Source: Actinomyces qiguomingii
GTDB lineage: Bacteria; Actinomycetota; Actinomycetes; Actinomycetales; Actinomycetaceae
Direction of reading: 5' to 3'
DNA: 64,000 bases
NCBI RefSeq assembly: GCF_004102025.1
Contig: NZ_CP025228.1
Location: forward strand, 744,001 to 808,000
The position numbers were made by a program, and so were the translations under genes. The notes under the pieces were generated by a model. That model saw nothing but the letters and a program-made list of their open reading frames with translations. It did no database searches and was not told the DNA's origin. This document shows, one piece after another, positions 45,337 to 53,539 of this stretch. The first letter of the stretch is position 1. Every line of letters begins with the position of its first letter.

Positions 45337-46326
45337 TTATCGACGCAGCGCGGCCAACCAGGTCACTTGCTCGCGCCACTGGTAGGACTCGCCGCCTTCG
45401 TGGCCGTTGAAGGGGTAGACCCGTATCTCCGGGCGCGCAGGGGTCTGCGCGGCGGCCTGCCCCCACCGGTTGCGCGCCGCGAAAACCGTCGACGGCGGGC
45501 AGGTGGTGTCCATCAGCCCGGTGGAGAACAGGGCCGGGCAGCTCGCCCGTGCGCCCAGCAACGCGGCATCAAAGTAGGACAGGGTGTATCTGACCTGCTC
45601 GACCTTGTCTCGGTGAACTGCCAGGTATCCGGCGATATCCGCATAGGGTGGCTCATCCGTCAGACCAAGGGCGCGGGCAATAGCGCACATGAAGGGCACG
45701 TCGGGCATGGCTGCGATCACGCGGTGGTTCAGCCCGGCTGCGGCGATGCTGAGCCCGCCGCCCTGGGAGACGCCGGTGACGGCGATGCGAGAGGCATCCA
45801 ACTCCGGTAAGACCGCGGCGGCTTCGACGGCGTGGTGTGCATCCACGAATAGGCGCCGGTACAGGTACTCCTCGGGGGACTGCAGCCCGTGGGTGGCGAA
45901 TCCGGCGGCGGCCGGGCCGGTGCCATGCGGGTCTGGCGTATCGCCCCCGGAGCCCCAGTGCGAGCCCTGGCCCCGGGTGTCCATCACCAGGTGCGCGTAG
46001 CCGGCGGCCGCCCAGGCCAGGTGCTCCTGCGGCAGGCCGCGGCCCCCGCCCATGCCGAGGAACTCGACGACAGCGGGCAGCGGGCCGGACTGGTTGGCCG
46101 GAGTGACGAGCCAGGCTCGGATCGGATCGCCGGCGTAGCCGCCGAAGGTGACGTCCTGGACCCGGTGGGTGACCAGCGACGTCGTGGCGGGGACTGCGGT
46201 AACACTTGCCGGGTCGAAGGGATTCTCCGCGAGTGTGCGCGCCCAGAAGGCGTCGAAGTCCTCCGGCTCCTCCAGCTCGGGGGAGTAATCCTCCAGGTCC
46301 GGTAGTGGCAGGTCGAAGTGGGCCAT
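45337..46326 (-). CDS. Acetyl-xylan esterase / cephalosporin-C deacetylase, CE7
   Basis: 329 aa from the ATG at 46326 with AAGGAG 6 nt upstream. CE7 features: RGQGSHW (a family motif with the Asp/Gly-rich loop), nucleophile Ser187 in GVSQGGG, Asp273 in GLMDTTCPPS and His309 in NGHEGG. It removes acetyl groups from xylo-oligosaccharides in the cytoplasm; no signal peptide. Divergent from the xylo-oligosaccharide importer, so the two are presumably co-regulated. Confidence 0.93.
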   Translation of the reverse strand: MAHFDLPLPDLEDYSPELEEPEDFDAFWARTLAENPFDPASVTAVPATTSLVTHRVQDVTFGGYAGDPIRAWLVTPANQSGPLPAVVEFLGMGGGRGLPQEHLAWAAAGYAHLVMDTRGQGSHWGSGGDTPDPHGTGPAAAGFATHGLQSPEEYLYRRLFVDAHHAVEAAAVLPELDASRIAVTGVSQGGGLSIAAAGLNHRVIAAMPDVPFMCAIARALGLTDEPPYADIAGYLAVHRDKVEQVRYTLSYFDAALLGARASCPALFSTGLMDTTCPPSTVFAARNRWGQAAAQTPARPEIRVYPFNGHEGGESYQWREQVTWLAALRR

Positions 46327-46391
46327 GGCAGCTCCTTGGGGTGAGTGTGCGGTTGGCGGTGGCGTGAGGTTGGTGCCGGCGAGGGCCGTGG

Positions 46392-46451
46392 TTGACAGAA
46401 TAATGTGCACCGCTATACTAAACCAGTCAGACGGATTCGCGAAATATTTCG
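46392..46451 (+). promoter_or_regulatory. Importer 5 promoter and CGAAATATTTCG operator
   Basis: TTGACA (46392-46397), a 16-bp spacer and TATACT (46414-46419) form the best promoter in the window. A perfect 12-bp palindrome CGAAATATTTCG (46440-46451) lies just downstream, in the expected leader. CGAA/TTCG dyads are reported from memory for BxlR-type LacI repressors of Streptomyces xylosidase operons, which fits the gene content. Confidence 0.65.
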
Positions 46452-46488
46452 GTCAGCCCGGCCGAACGGATCCGTACCGGAGGTTTCA

Positions 46489-47811
46489 ATGATGAAGCTC
46501 AGTGCTCACCGCCCCCACCGAGCCCGGGCGCGGCGCCGTATCGCCGGAGCAATGGTCGGCTTACTCGCCGCCTCACTGGCGCTGGCCGCCTGCGGCGGCG
46601 GCTCGTCCAGCGGCGGGGACGACAACACCCTCACCCTGTGGCACAACGCCACCACGGGCCCCGGCTCGCAGTATTGGGAAACCATTGCGGCCGACTTCGA
46701 GGCATCCCACGAGGGTGTCACAGTGGAGATTCAAGCCATCCAGAATGAGGACCTGGACGGCAAGCTCCAGACCGCGCAGAACGCCGGTGAGGGCCCCGAC
46801 GTGTTCCTCGCCCGCGGTGGCGGCAAGCTGCGCGACATGGTGGAGGCCGGGCTCGTGCTGGACATCTCCGACATGATCGACCAGTCTGTGGCGGCCGACG
46901 TCCCCGAGGGTGCCTTCTCTGCCTACACGGTGGACGATGGCATCTACGCCATGCCCACCTCGCTGCAGCCCGGCGGCATCTACTATTCCCAGGACCTGTT
47001 CGAGGCCGCTGGTATAACCCAGGCGCCCACCACCATGGAAGAGCTGTCCGACGCCGTCACCAAGCTCAAGGGGGTCGGCACCTCGCCCATTGCCCTGGGG
47101 GCCAAGGACGCCTGGCCCGCCGCCCACTGGTACTACTTCTTCGCCCTGCGCCAGTGCAGCCAAGAGGTGCTGGAGTCTTCTTTGTCCGAACTGGACTTCT
47201 CCGATCAGTGCTGGGTTGATGCTGGGCAGGACTTGGCGGACTTCGCCGCCACCGAGCCCTTCAACAGCGGTTTCCTGACTACTTCCGCCCAGCAGGGCGC
47301 CGGCTCCTCGGCCGGCATGGTCGCCAACCACCAGGCCGCCATGGAGCTGATGGGCACCTGGAACGTCGGTGTGATCGCCTCGCTGACCCCCGATGAGGAG
47401 CCGCTACCGGACCTGCGCTGGTTCCCCTTCCCGGCCGTTGCGGGCGGCAAGGGCGACCCCACGGCCATCATGGGTGGCGTTGACGGCTACGCCTGCTCCT
47501 CCACAGCCCCGGCGCAGCTGTGCGCCGAGTTCCTCAACTTCTTCATGAGCGAGGCCAATCAGGAGGCCTACGCCGACGCCTTCGAGACGATCCCCGTCAA
47601 CGAAAAGGCGCAGGACGTTGTCACGCAGGAGGCCTTGCTGCCCCAGGTGGAGGCCAACAATGACGCCGCCTACTCCCAGGTGTGGCTGGACACCTCCCTG
47701 GGGCAGAACATCGGCAACGCGCTGAATGTCGCGGTGGTAGACATGCTGGCGGGCAAGGGTGACGCCCAGGGCATTGTCGATGCCATGGCCGCGGCCGCCG
47801 CCAAGGAATAG
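46489..47811 (+). CDS. Sugar ABC transporter substrate-binding lipoprotein (importer 5, BxlE-like)
   Basis: 440 aa; two ATGs in tandem at 46489 and 46492, GGAGG 5-8 nt upstream. Arg-rich signal start and lipobox LAAC (Cys35), then a Gly/Ser linker. Mature part NTLTLWHNATTGPG. Operon order (binding protein, two permeases, GH3) is that of actinomycete bxlEFGA loci, so xylobiose or xylo-oligosaccharides are the likely ligand. Confidence 0.9.
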   Translation: MMKLSAHRPHRARARRRIAGAMVGLLAASLALAACGGGSSSGGDDNTLTLWHNATTGPGSQYWETIAADFEASHEGVTVEIQAIQNEDLDGKLQTAQNAGEGPDVFLARGGGKLRDMVEAGLVLDISDMIDQSVAADVPEGAFSAYTVDDGIYAMPTSLQPGGIYYSQDLFEAAGITQAPTTMEELSDAVTKLKGVGTSPIALGAKDAWPAAHWYYFFALRQCSQEVLESSLSELDFSDQCWVDAGQDLADFAATEPFNSGFLTTSAQQGAGSSAGMVANHQAAMELMGTWNVGVIASLTPDEEPLPDLRWFPFPAVAGGKGDPTAIMGGVDGYACSSTAPAQLCAEFLNFFMSEANQEAYADAFETIPVNEKAQDVVTQEALLPQVEANNDAAYSQVWLDTSLGQNIGNALNVAVVDMLAGKGDAQGIVDAMAAAAAKE

Positions 47812-47846
47812 TCCCCAGTTCAACTCCTCAACCCCTCCAATCACCA

Positions 47847-47888
47847 GGCCGCGGCGCGCCCCGCACACGCCCCGGGCGTGCCGCGGCC
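47847..47888 (+). other. Intercistronic hairpin after the importer 5 binding protein
   Basis: GGCCGCGGC (47847-47855) pairs with GCCGCGGCC (47880-47888), with an inner CACGCCC/GGGCGTG stem as an alternative. It sits between the binding protein and the permeases. Such structures often raise binding-protein mRNA over permease mRNA. Confidence 0.5.
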
Positions 47889-47912
47889 AACCCACGAAAC
47901 GAGACCAGCACA

Positions 47913-48899
47913 ATGACAACAGCTGCAAACTCGGCGCCTGTCAGCGGTGCCGGCACGGTCGCTCGGCGGGCTAGGAAGACAAAGAGCCCCAGCGCCCTGT
48001 CCTGGCGGGACCGGGCGGAGATCACCGCTCTGTCTGCCCCCGCCGTCATTCTGTTCATCACCTTCGTGATTCTGCCGGTGATTATGGCCGCCTACTACGG
48101 CTTCTTCAAATGGAAGGGCTTCGGCGTCCCCACCAATTTCGTCGGCTTCGACAACTACCGCACGATCCTGACCGACCCCGAGTTCCACAACGTACTGCGG
48201 CACAACGCCGTCGTCGTGCTCGGCTCACTGGCCCTGCAGGGTCCCTTCGCCCTGGGGCTGGCGCTGCTGCTGAACCAGAAGATGCGTGGGCAGTCGCTCA
48301 TCCGCGTCCTGATCTTCATTCCTTACGTCATCTCCGAGGTTATCGCCGGAACCGCCTGGGGGCTGATCCTGCAGACCGACGGCGCCGTCAACGGCCTACT
48401 GCGCAAGCTCGGGCTCGGGGCGCTCGCCAATGACTGGATCTCCAATCCCAAGACGGCACTGACCATCCTGCTGTTCATCCTGACCTGGAAGTACGCCGGC
48501 TTCGCCGTCATCATCTTCCTGGCGGGTATGCAGGGCATCCCCGAGGAACTGACCGAGGCCGCCAAGGTCGACGGCGCCTCCTACTGGCAGATACAGCGCA
48601 AGATCACCATCCCGCTGCTGGGGCCGACCATGCGCATGTGGGGCTTCCTATCGGTCATCGGCTCCCTGCAGCTGTTCGACCTGGTCTACATCATCTGGGG
48701 GCAGTACATCTCCTCCACCGCGGGCACCTCCACCATGGCCACCTACATGGTGGTCAACGGACGCATGAGTGGCAACTACGGCTACGGCAACGCGGTCGCC
48801 GTGGTGCTGTTCTTGATCTCCCTGGTGATCGCCCTGACCTATCAACGATTCGTCCTGCGCCGTGACACCGAGGGCGCACTGACCGGGAGCAGCCGATGA
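47913..48899 (+). CDS. Sugar ABC transporter permease, BxlF/MalF type (importer 5)
   Basis: 328 aa with a polar N-terminus of about 40 residues, then six membrane segments. The EAA motif is TEAAKVDGASYWQI followed by ITIPLLGP. The stop overlaps the next permease by 4 bp (ATGA). Confidence 0.9.
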   Translation: MTTAANSAPVSGAGTVARRARKTKSPSALSWRDRAEITALSAPAVILFITFVILPVIMAAYYGFFKWKGFGVPTNFVGFDNYRTILTDPEFHNVLRHNAVVVLGSLALQGPFALGLALLLNQKMRGQSLIRVLIFIPYVISEVIAGTAWGLILQTDGAVNGLLRKLGLGALANDWISNPKTALTILLFILTWKYAGFAVIIFLAGMQGIPEELTEAAKVDGASYWQIQRKITIPLLGPTMRMWGFLSVIGSLQLFDLVYIIWGQYISSTAGTSTMATYMVVNGRMSGNYGYGNAVAVVLFLISLVIALTYQRFVLRRDTEGALTGSSR

Positions 48900-49804
48900 C
48901 CGCCGCCGTAACGTCCCTCAAGCCCCTGGCCCCCGCCGAGTCCGCGGCAGGCGGAAAGCCCCGTCGCAGGCGGGCCGCCAAGCCCAAGCCCGAATGGGCC
49001 AGCCCCGCGGTCTATCTGGTGGCCGCGCTGGTAATCGCCGGCCTGCTCGCCCCGGTCGCCTACGTGATCCTCGGCGGCTTCCGCAATAACTCGCAGATAA
49101 CCGCCGATCCCGCCGGCCTGCCCGACCCCTGGGTGGTGGACAACTACCGGGTGGTGCTGACCAGCTCCGGATTCTGGCAGCAGGTCGGAAACTCCACCAT
49201 TGCCGCCGCCTGCGGCACCATCGGCACCGTAACCTTCGGGCTGATGGTCAGCTTCGTGATCGCCCGCTACCCCTTCAAGGGCGGCAGCATGCTGTACATG
49301 CTGTTCGCGGCCGGACTCATGTTCCCAATGACCGTGGCCATCACGCCCCTGTACATCCTGATCAAGAATCTGGGCCTGATGAACTCCCTGGCCGGCATCA
49401 TCATCCCCGGTATTGCTTTCGCGCTGCCGCAAACGGTTATCATCCTGGTGCCCTTCCTGCGTGCCATTCCCAAGGAGCTGGAGGAGGCCGCCTCCCTGGA
49501 CGGCTGCGGGCGCATGGGCTTCTTCTGGCGCGTAGTCGTGCCGCTGTCCGTGCCCGGGGTAGTGACCACCGGCATTCTCACCTTCGTCGGCTCCTGGAAC
49601 TCCTACATGCTGCCGCTGTTCATCCTGACCGACCACTCCAAGTACACCCTCCCGCTGGGGGTGCAGGCCTTCGCCTCCGAGCACTCGGTCAACACCGCCC
49701 AGGTCCTGGCCTTCACCTCGCTGTCCATGATCCCCGCCCTGGTGGTCTTCAGCCTGTTCGAGCGCCGCATCGTCGGCGGCCTGACCGGCGCCGTCAAGGG
49801 CTGA
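48896..49804 (+). CDS. Sugar ABC transporter permease, BxlG/MalG type (importer 5)
   Basis: 302 aa; Lys/Arg-rich N-terminal tail (KPRRRRAAKPK), then six hydrophobic segments. EAA-type motif EEAASLDGCGRMGFF followed by VVVPLSVP. It is followed 49 bp on by the GH3 gene in the same operon. Confidence 0.9.
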   Translation: MTAAVTSLKPLAPAESAAGGKPRRRRAAKPKPEWASPAVYLVAALVIAGLLAPVAYVILGGFRNNSQITADPAGLPDPWVVDNYRVVLTSSGFWQQVGNSTIAAACGTIGTVTFGLMVSFVIARYPFKGGSMLYMLFAAGLMFPMTVAITPLYILIKNLGLMNSLAGIIIPGIAFALPQTVIILVPFLRAIPKELEEAASLDGCGRMGFFWRVVVPLSVPGVVTTGILTFVGSWNSYMLPLFILTDHSKYTLPLGVQAFASEHSVNTAQVLAFTSLSMIPALVVFSLFERRIVGGLTGAVKG

Positions 49805-49853
49805 GCCGGGGCCGACCGCCAACCACCGCAACCTGGAAAACCTGGAGCTAACT

Positions 49854-52250
49854 GTGAACACCTGGAACGATACCTCCCTGCCCGACCACGAGCGTGCCAC
49901 CGCCCTCGTGGCGGCCATGAGCCGACGGGAGAAGATCCACCAGCTCGCTTCCTTCTGGGAGCGTGAGGAGGGGGCGCAGGTCCCCGCACCCGAGCCCGTC
50001 GACGTCGGTGATCCCGGCAATGTTGAGGATGACGGCGAAGAAACGGGCGCATCCATCCCCGCGCACCAGGTGGCTCCCATGGCTGACGCCTTCACGGTCG
50101 AGCGCCAGGGCTGGGAGGAGAGTGCAGCCGACGGACTGGGTCACCTGACCCGCATCTACGGCACCGACCCCGTCAGTGTTGCCGACGGCGTAGCCAAGCT
50201 GGCACGGCTCCAGCGCGAGGTCGTCTCCCGCAACGCCTTCGGTATCCCGGCCATCGTCCACGAGGAGTGCCTGACCGGCTTCACGGCGCTGGGGGCGACG
50301 GTCTACCCGGCCGCCATCGCCTGGGGCGCCACCTGGCGGCCCGAGTTGGTTGAGCAGATGGCGCGGCACATCGGTTCCGACCTGCACGCCGTCGGCGTCC
50401 ATCAGGGCCTGGCGCCGCTGCTGGACGTGGTGCGTGACTACCGGTGGGGACGCGTGGAGGAGACCTGCGGGGAGGACCCCTACCTGGTGGGCACGCTCGG
50501 TGCCGCCTACGTGCGCGGCCTGCAGTCCCAGGGGGTGCACGCCACCGTCAAGCACTTCGTCGCCTACCCGGCCTCGAAGGCCGGCCGCAACCACGCGCCG
50601 GTGTCCATGGGGGTGCGTGAGCTGGAGGACGTCATGCTGCCGCCCTTTGAGATGGCGGTACGCGAGGGCGGCGTCGCCAGCGTGATGAACTCCTACTCCG
50701 ACATCGACGGCGAGCCCGTGGCCGCCTCCCACCACCTGCTCACAGGCGTGCTGCGCGAACGCTGGGGCTTTGCCGGCACCGTGGTCTCCGACTACTGGTC
50801 GGTGCGCTTCCTTCAGGCCATGCACCACGTGGCCGGGGACTACACGCACGCTGCCGCGTTCGCGGTACGCGCCGGGCTGGACGTGGAGTTACCGGAGACC
50901 ACCTGCTACTCCCACCTGGAGGCGGCCGTGGATGCCGGCCTGCTCACCGAGGCCGAACTCGACACCGCCGCGGTGCGGGTGCTGACCCAGAAGGCCCAGT
51001 TGGGCCTGCTCGACGCCGGCTGGGAGCCGACCGCCGGCGTCGATCCGCAGCGCGACCTCGACTCGCCCGGCAACCGGGCCGTCGCCCGCGCCATGGCCGA
51101 GGAGTCGGTGATTCTGCTGAAGAACGACGGCGTGCTGCCGCTCGCGCCCGGGGCGCGCCTGGCCGTGTCCGGGCCGGTATGGGAGGACGTGCGCTCCTTC
51201 CTGGGCTGCTACTCCTTCCCCAACCACGTGCTCAGCCGCGACGGCGGCCGCACCACCGGCCTGGACATCGGCGACCTGCCCGACGCGCTGCGCGCCGCCC
51301 ATCCCGGTGAGGTCACCTTCCACCAGGGCACGGGCTTCATTGATGGGCGCACGGAGGACTTCGACGCCGCCGTCGCGGCCGCGGCGGCCGCCGAGGTCGC
51401 CGTGGTAACCCTGGGTGACATCGCCGGGCTCTTCGGCGGGGGCACCTCCGGGGAGGGCTGCGACGTCGTCGACCTGGGCCTGCCCGGCCGCCAGGGCGAG
51501 CTGCTGGAGGCGGTGCTGGCGACCGGCACCCCCACCGTGCTGGTGCTGGTCACTGGGCGCCCCTACGCGCTGGGGGAGTACGCCGACCGCTGTGCCGCCA
51601 TCGTGCAGGCCTTCATGCCGGGCGTGGAGGGCGCCGACGCCATCGCCGGCGTGCTGACCGGCACGATCAACCCCTCGGGGCGCCTGCCCGTCGCTATTCC
51701 CAATGGCCGCGGCGGCCAGCCGGGCACCTATCTGGCGGCGCCGCTGGCCTGGCATGCCGACGGCATCTCCAACCTCGACCCCACGCCGCTGTACCCCTTC
51801 GGCTACGGGCTCAGCTACTCGACCTTCACCTTGACGGACCCGGTGATTTCCGGCGCGCAGATGGACGTCGACGGTGAGGTGGAGTACGCGGTCACGGTCA
51901 CCAACACCTCCGACCGTGCCGGCGCCGAGGTCGTCCAGCTGTACCTGTCCGATCCGGTGGCCGAGGTGGTCCGCCCGCTGAAGGCCCTGATCGGCTTCGC
52001 CAAGGTGGACCTGGAGGCGGGGGAGTCCAAGCGCGTCACCTTCACGGTGCATGCCGACCGCACCTCCTTCACTGGACTAGATCGCCGGCGCATTGTCGAG
52101 CCCGGGCTGATCCTGCTCGCCGCCGGCACCAGCAGCGAGGACCGGTTGGCCCCGCTCGCTGTCGAGATCACCGGCGTGCGTCGCGTGGTCGGCGAGGGCC
52201 GCGTGCTCACCACGCCGGTGGCCGTGACGCCCGCGCCGACGGCACCCTGA
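49854..52250 (+). CDS. GH3 beta-glycosidase, probable beta-xylosidase
   Basis: 798 aa from a GTG at 49854 with GGAG 8 nt upstream. Complete GH3 layout: N-terminal barrel with KHFVAYPASKAGRNHAPV, nucleophile Asp313 in VVSDYWSVRF, the second alpha/beta domain, and a C-terminal fibronectin-III-like domain (VTVTNTSDRAGAEVVQLYL). No signal peptide, so it cleaves imported oligosaccharides. Placement behind a BxlEFG-type importer and beside an acetyl-xylan esterase favours xylosidase activity over glucosidase, but sequence alone does not prove it. Confidence 0.9.
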   Translation: MNTWNDTSLPDHERATALVAAMSRREKIHQLASFWEREEGAQVPAPEPVDVGDPGNVEDDGEETGASIPAHQVAPMADAFTVERQGWEESAADGLGHLTRIYGTDPVSVADGVAKLARLQREVVSRNAFGIPAIVHEECLTGFTALGATVYPAAIAWGATWRPELVEQMARHIGSDLHAVGVHQGLAPLLDVVRDYRWGRVEETCGEDPYLVGTLGAAYVRGLQSQGVHATVKHFVAYPASKAGRNHAPVSMGVRELEDVMLPPFEMAVREGGVASVMNSYSDIDGEPVAASHHLLTGVLRERWGFAGTVVSDYWSVRFLQAMHHVAGDYTHAAAFAVRAGLDVELPETTCYSHLEAAVDAGLLTEAELDTAAVRVLTQKAQLGLLDAGWEPTAGVDPQRDLDSPGNRAVARAMAEESVILLKNDGVLPLAPGARLAVSGPVWEDVRSFLGCYSFPNHVLSRDGGRTTGLDIGDLPDALRAAHPGEVTFHQGTGFIDGRTEDFDAAVAAAAAAEVAVVTLGDIAGLFGGGTSGEGCDVVDLGLPGRQGELLEAVLATGTPTVLVLVTGRPYALGEYADRCAAIVQAFMPGVEGADAIAGVLTGTINPSGRLPVAIPNGRGGQPGTYLAAPLAWHADGISNLDPTPLYPFGYGLSYSTFTLTDPVISGAQMDVDGEVEYAVTVTNTSDRAGAEVVQLYLSDPVAEVVRPLKALIGFAKVDLEAGESKRVTFTVHADRTSFTGLDRRRIVEPGLILLAAGTSSEDRLAPLAVEITGVRRVVGEGRVLTTPVAVTPAPTAP

Positions 52251-52412
52251 AGCCCGGTGGCGCGTCCCTGCACGACCGGGTCAAGGACCGGTGGGCGTCG
52301 CCCGCGGGGGTGTGCGCGATGCCCAGGGGAGGCCGTGCCGGTCCGGTTTCTGCGGCCTCTACCTAGGTGGCGTGCGGGGAGTGGCAGTTGGTGTTCGGGG
52401 CTGCGCCGGCGC

Positions 52413-52605
52413 GGCGGTTCGTACGTCTGGCCGGCGGTTCGTAACTCGAGGTGACGGTTCGTATGCTCTCGCGACGGTTCGTACATTCTGGTCGGCGATT
52501 CGTACTCTGTGGTGACGGTTCGTACGGTAGGGGTACGTAGCGTCACCGAAAAGTACGAAGCGTCGGTGCCAAGTGACGAACCGTCCTGCGAAGTGCCGAA
52601 TCGTC
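52413..52605. repeat. Array of ten GACGGTTCGTAC-type motifs at about 20-bp spacing (six direct, four inverted)
   Basis: The direct motifs have CGGTTCGTA-like cores at 52415, 52435, 52455, 52475, 52496 (CGATTCGTA) and 52516; the inverted ones start near 52533, 52553, 52573 and 52593 (GTACGAAGCGTC-like). Spacing is 20 bp, once 21. The two blocks meet at 52514-52544, where GACGGTTCGTAC faces its partner across GGTAGG. It occupies most of the gap between convergent GH3 and ktrA. The transcript of either strand would fold into a long hairpin. Confidence 0.85.
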
Positions 52606-52669
52606 GCCCCGGGCATGCGCGTGCCGGCGGCGTCGCGTCATTCTCTGGCCGCCTGGCGACCTACTCGGG

Positions 52670-53338
52670 TCAGCCGCGGTTGGCGAATCGCTCCAGGAGC
52701 GTGGCATCACCGCCGACCACCAGTACGTCATCGGGTGAGACGAGGGTGGCTGGCGTGGCGTATTCGAAGGGCTCTCCCGGGCTCATGAGGCCGAAGACGG
52801 TCACACCGTAGCGGGAGCGGATTCTGGCCTCACCGATGGTGAATCCGTGTAACTCGGCGGGCGGACGCATCTTGACGATGGTGAATCCGGCTTTCTCCAT
52901 CTCGATGTAATCCAGCATGCGGCCGGAGACCAGGTGGGCGGCCCGTTGCCCGGCGTCGAACTCCGGGTAGACCACGTGGTGAGCGCCGATCCGCCGCAGG
53001 ATGCGACCGTGGGCGCCCGAGACCGCCTTGGCCCAGATCTGCGGGGTCTCCAAATCAACCAGGTTGCCGGTGATCAGCACGCTCGCCTCCAGGGAGGTGG
53101 CCACGCCCACCACCGCCGTACCGAACTCGGTGGCGCCCAACTGCTCCAGAGCCTCCATATCGGTGGCATCGGCCTCCACCAGCGGGATACGGCCGGTCCA
53201 CTGACGCACGAGGACGGGATCCCGCTCGACAGCCAGGACCTCCCGACCCAGGCGGTCCAGGGTGGCGGCCATGGCCGAGCCGAAGCGGCCGAGCCCAATG
53301 ACCAGTGTCGAGTCGTTGTAGGCGGAGCGGTCAGGCAT
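52670..53338 (-). CDS. ktrA: Potassium channel regulatory subunit, KtrA/TrkA type (RCK)
   Basis: 222 aa. N-terminal nucleotide-binding fold with STLVIGLGRFGSAMAATL, then ERDPVLVRQW, and a C-terminal TrkA-C segment at about 130-220 (GFTIGEARIRSRYGVTVFG). As in KtrAB systems it gates a membrane pore subunit in response to nucleotides. The expected partner is the TrkH/KtrB gene at 60615, now more than 7 kb away on the same strand. Confidence 0.9.
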   Translation of the reverse strand: MPDRSAYNDSTLVIGLGRFGSAMAATLDRLGREVLAVERDPVLVRQWTGRIPLVEADATDMEALEQLGATEFGTAVVGVATSLEASVLITGNLVDLETPQIWAKAVSGAHGRILRRIGAHHVVYPEFDAGQRAAHLVSGRMLDYIEMEKAGFTIVKMRPPAELHGFTIGEARIRSRYGVTVFGLMSPGEPFEYATPATLVSPDDVLVVGGDATLLERFANRG

Positions 53339-53398
53339 GGGTCCTCACGGTAGGTGCGGTCAAGACGGATACTGCGCCTAACGGTAGTCCCCTCCGCC

Positions 53399-53442
53399 GA
53401 GATCGGTCGATATGACTGCCGAGATCGGTCGAAGTGGCGCTC
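53399..53442 (+). repeat. Two 22-bp repeat units (GAGATCGGTCGA variant)
   Basis: Units start at 53399 and 53421, 22 bp apart, with GAGATCGGTCGA cores. They lie in the divergent gap between ktrA and the glycine-zipper protein gene. No ISL3-type end is next to them. Confidence 0.6.
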
Positions 53443-53539
53443 CGGGAGGCTGACGGGCGGTCCTCGGGATGACAGTGGCATGTGGGAACGTCACGATAAT
53501 GGCTGCCGTTCAAGCTGGACGCTGGCAGGAGATGATGGC

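Noticed and set aside
52413..52605. The 20-bp array as CRISPR
   Set aside because: Motif spacing leaves only about 8 bp between motifs and half of the motifs are inverted.
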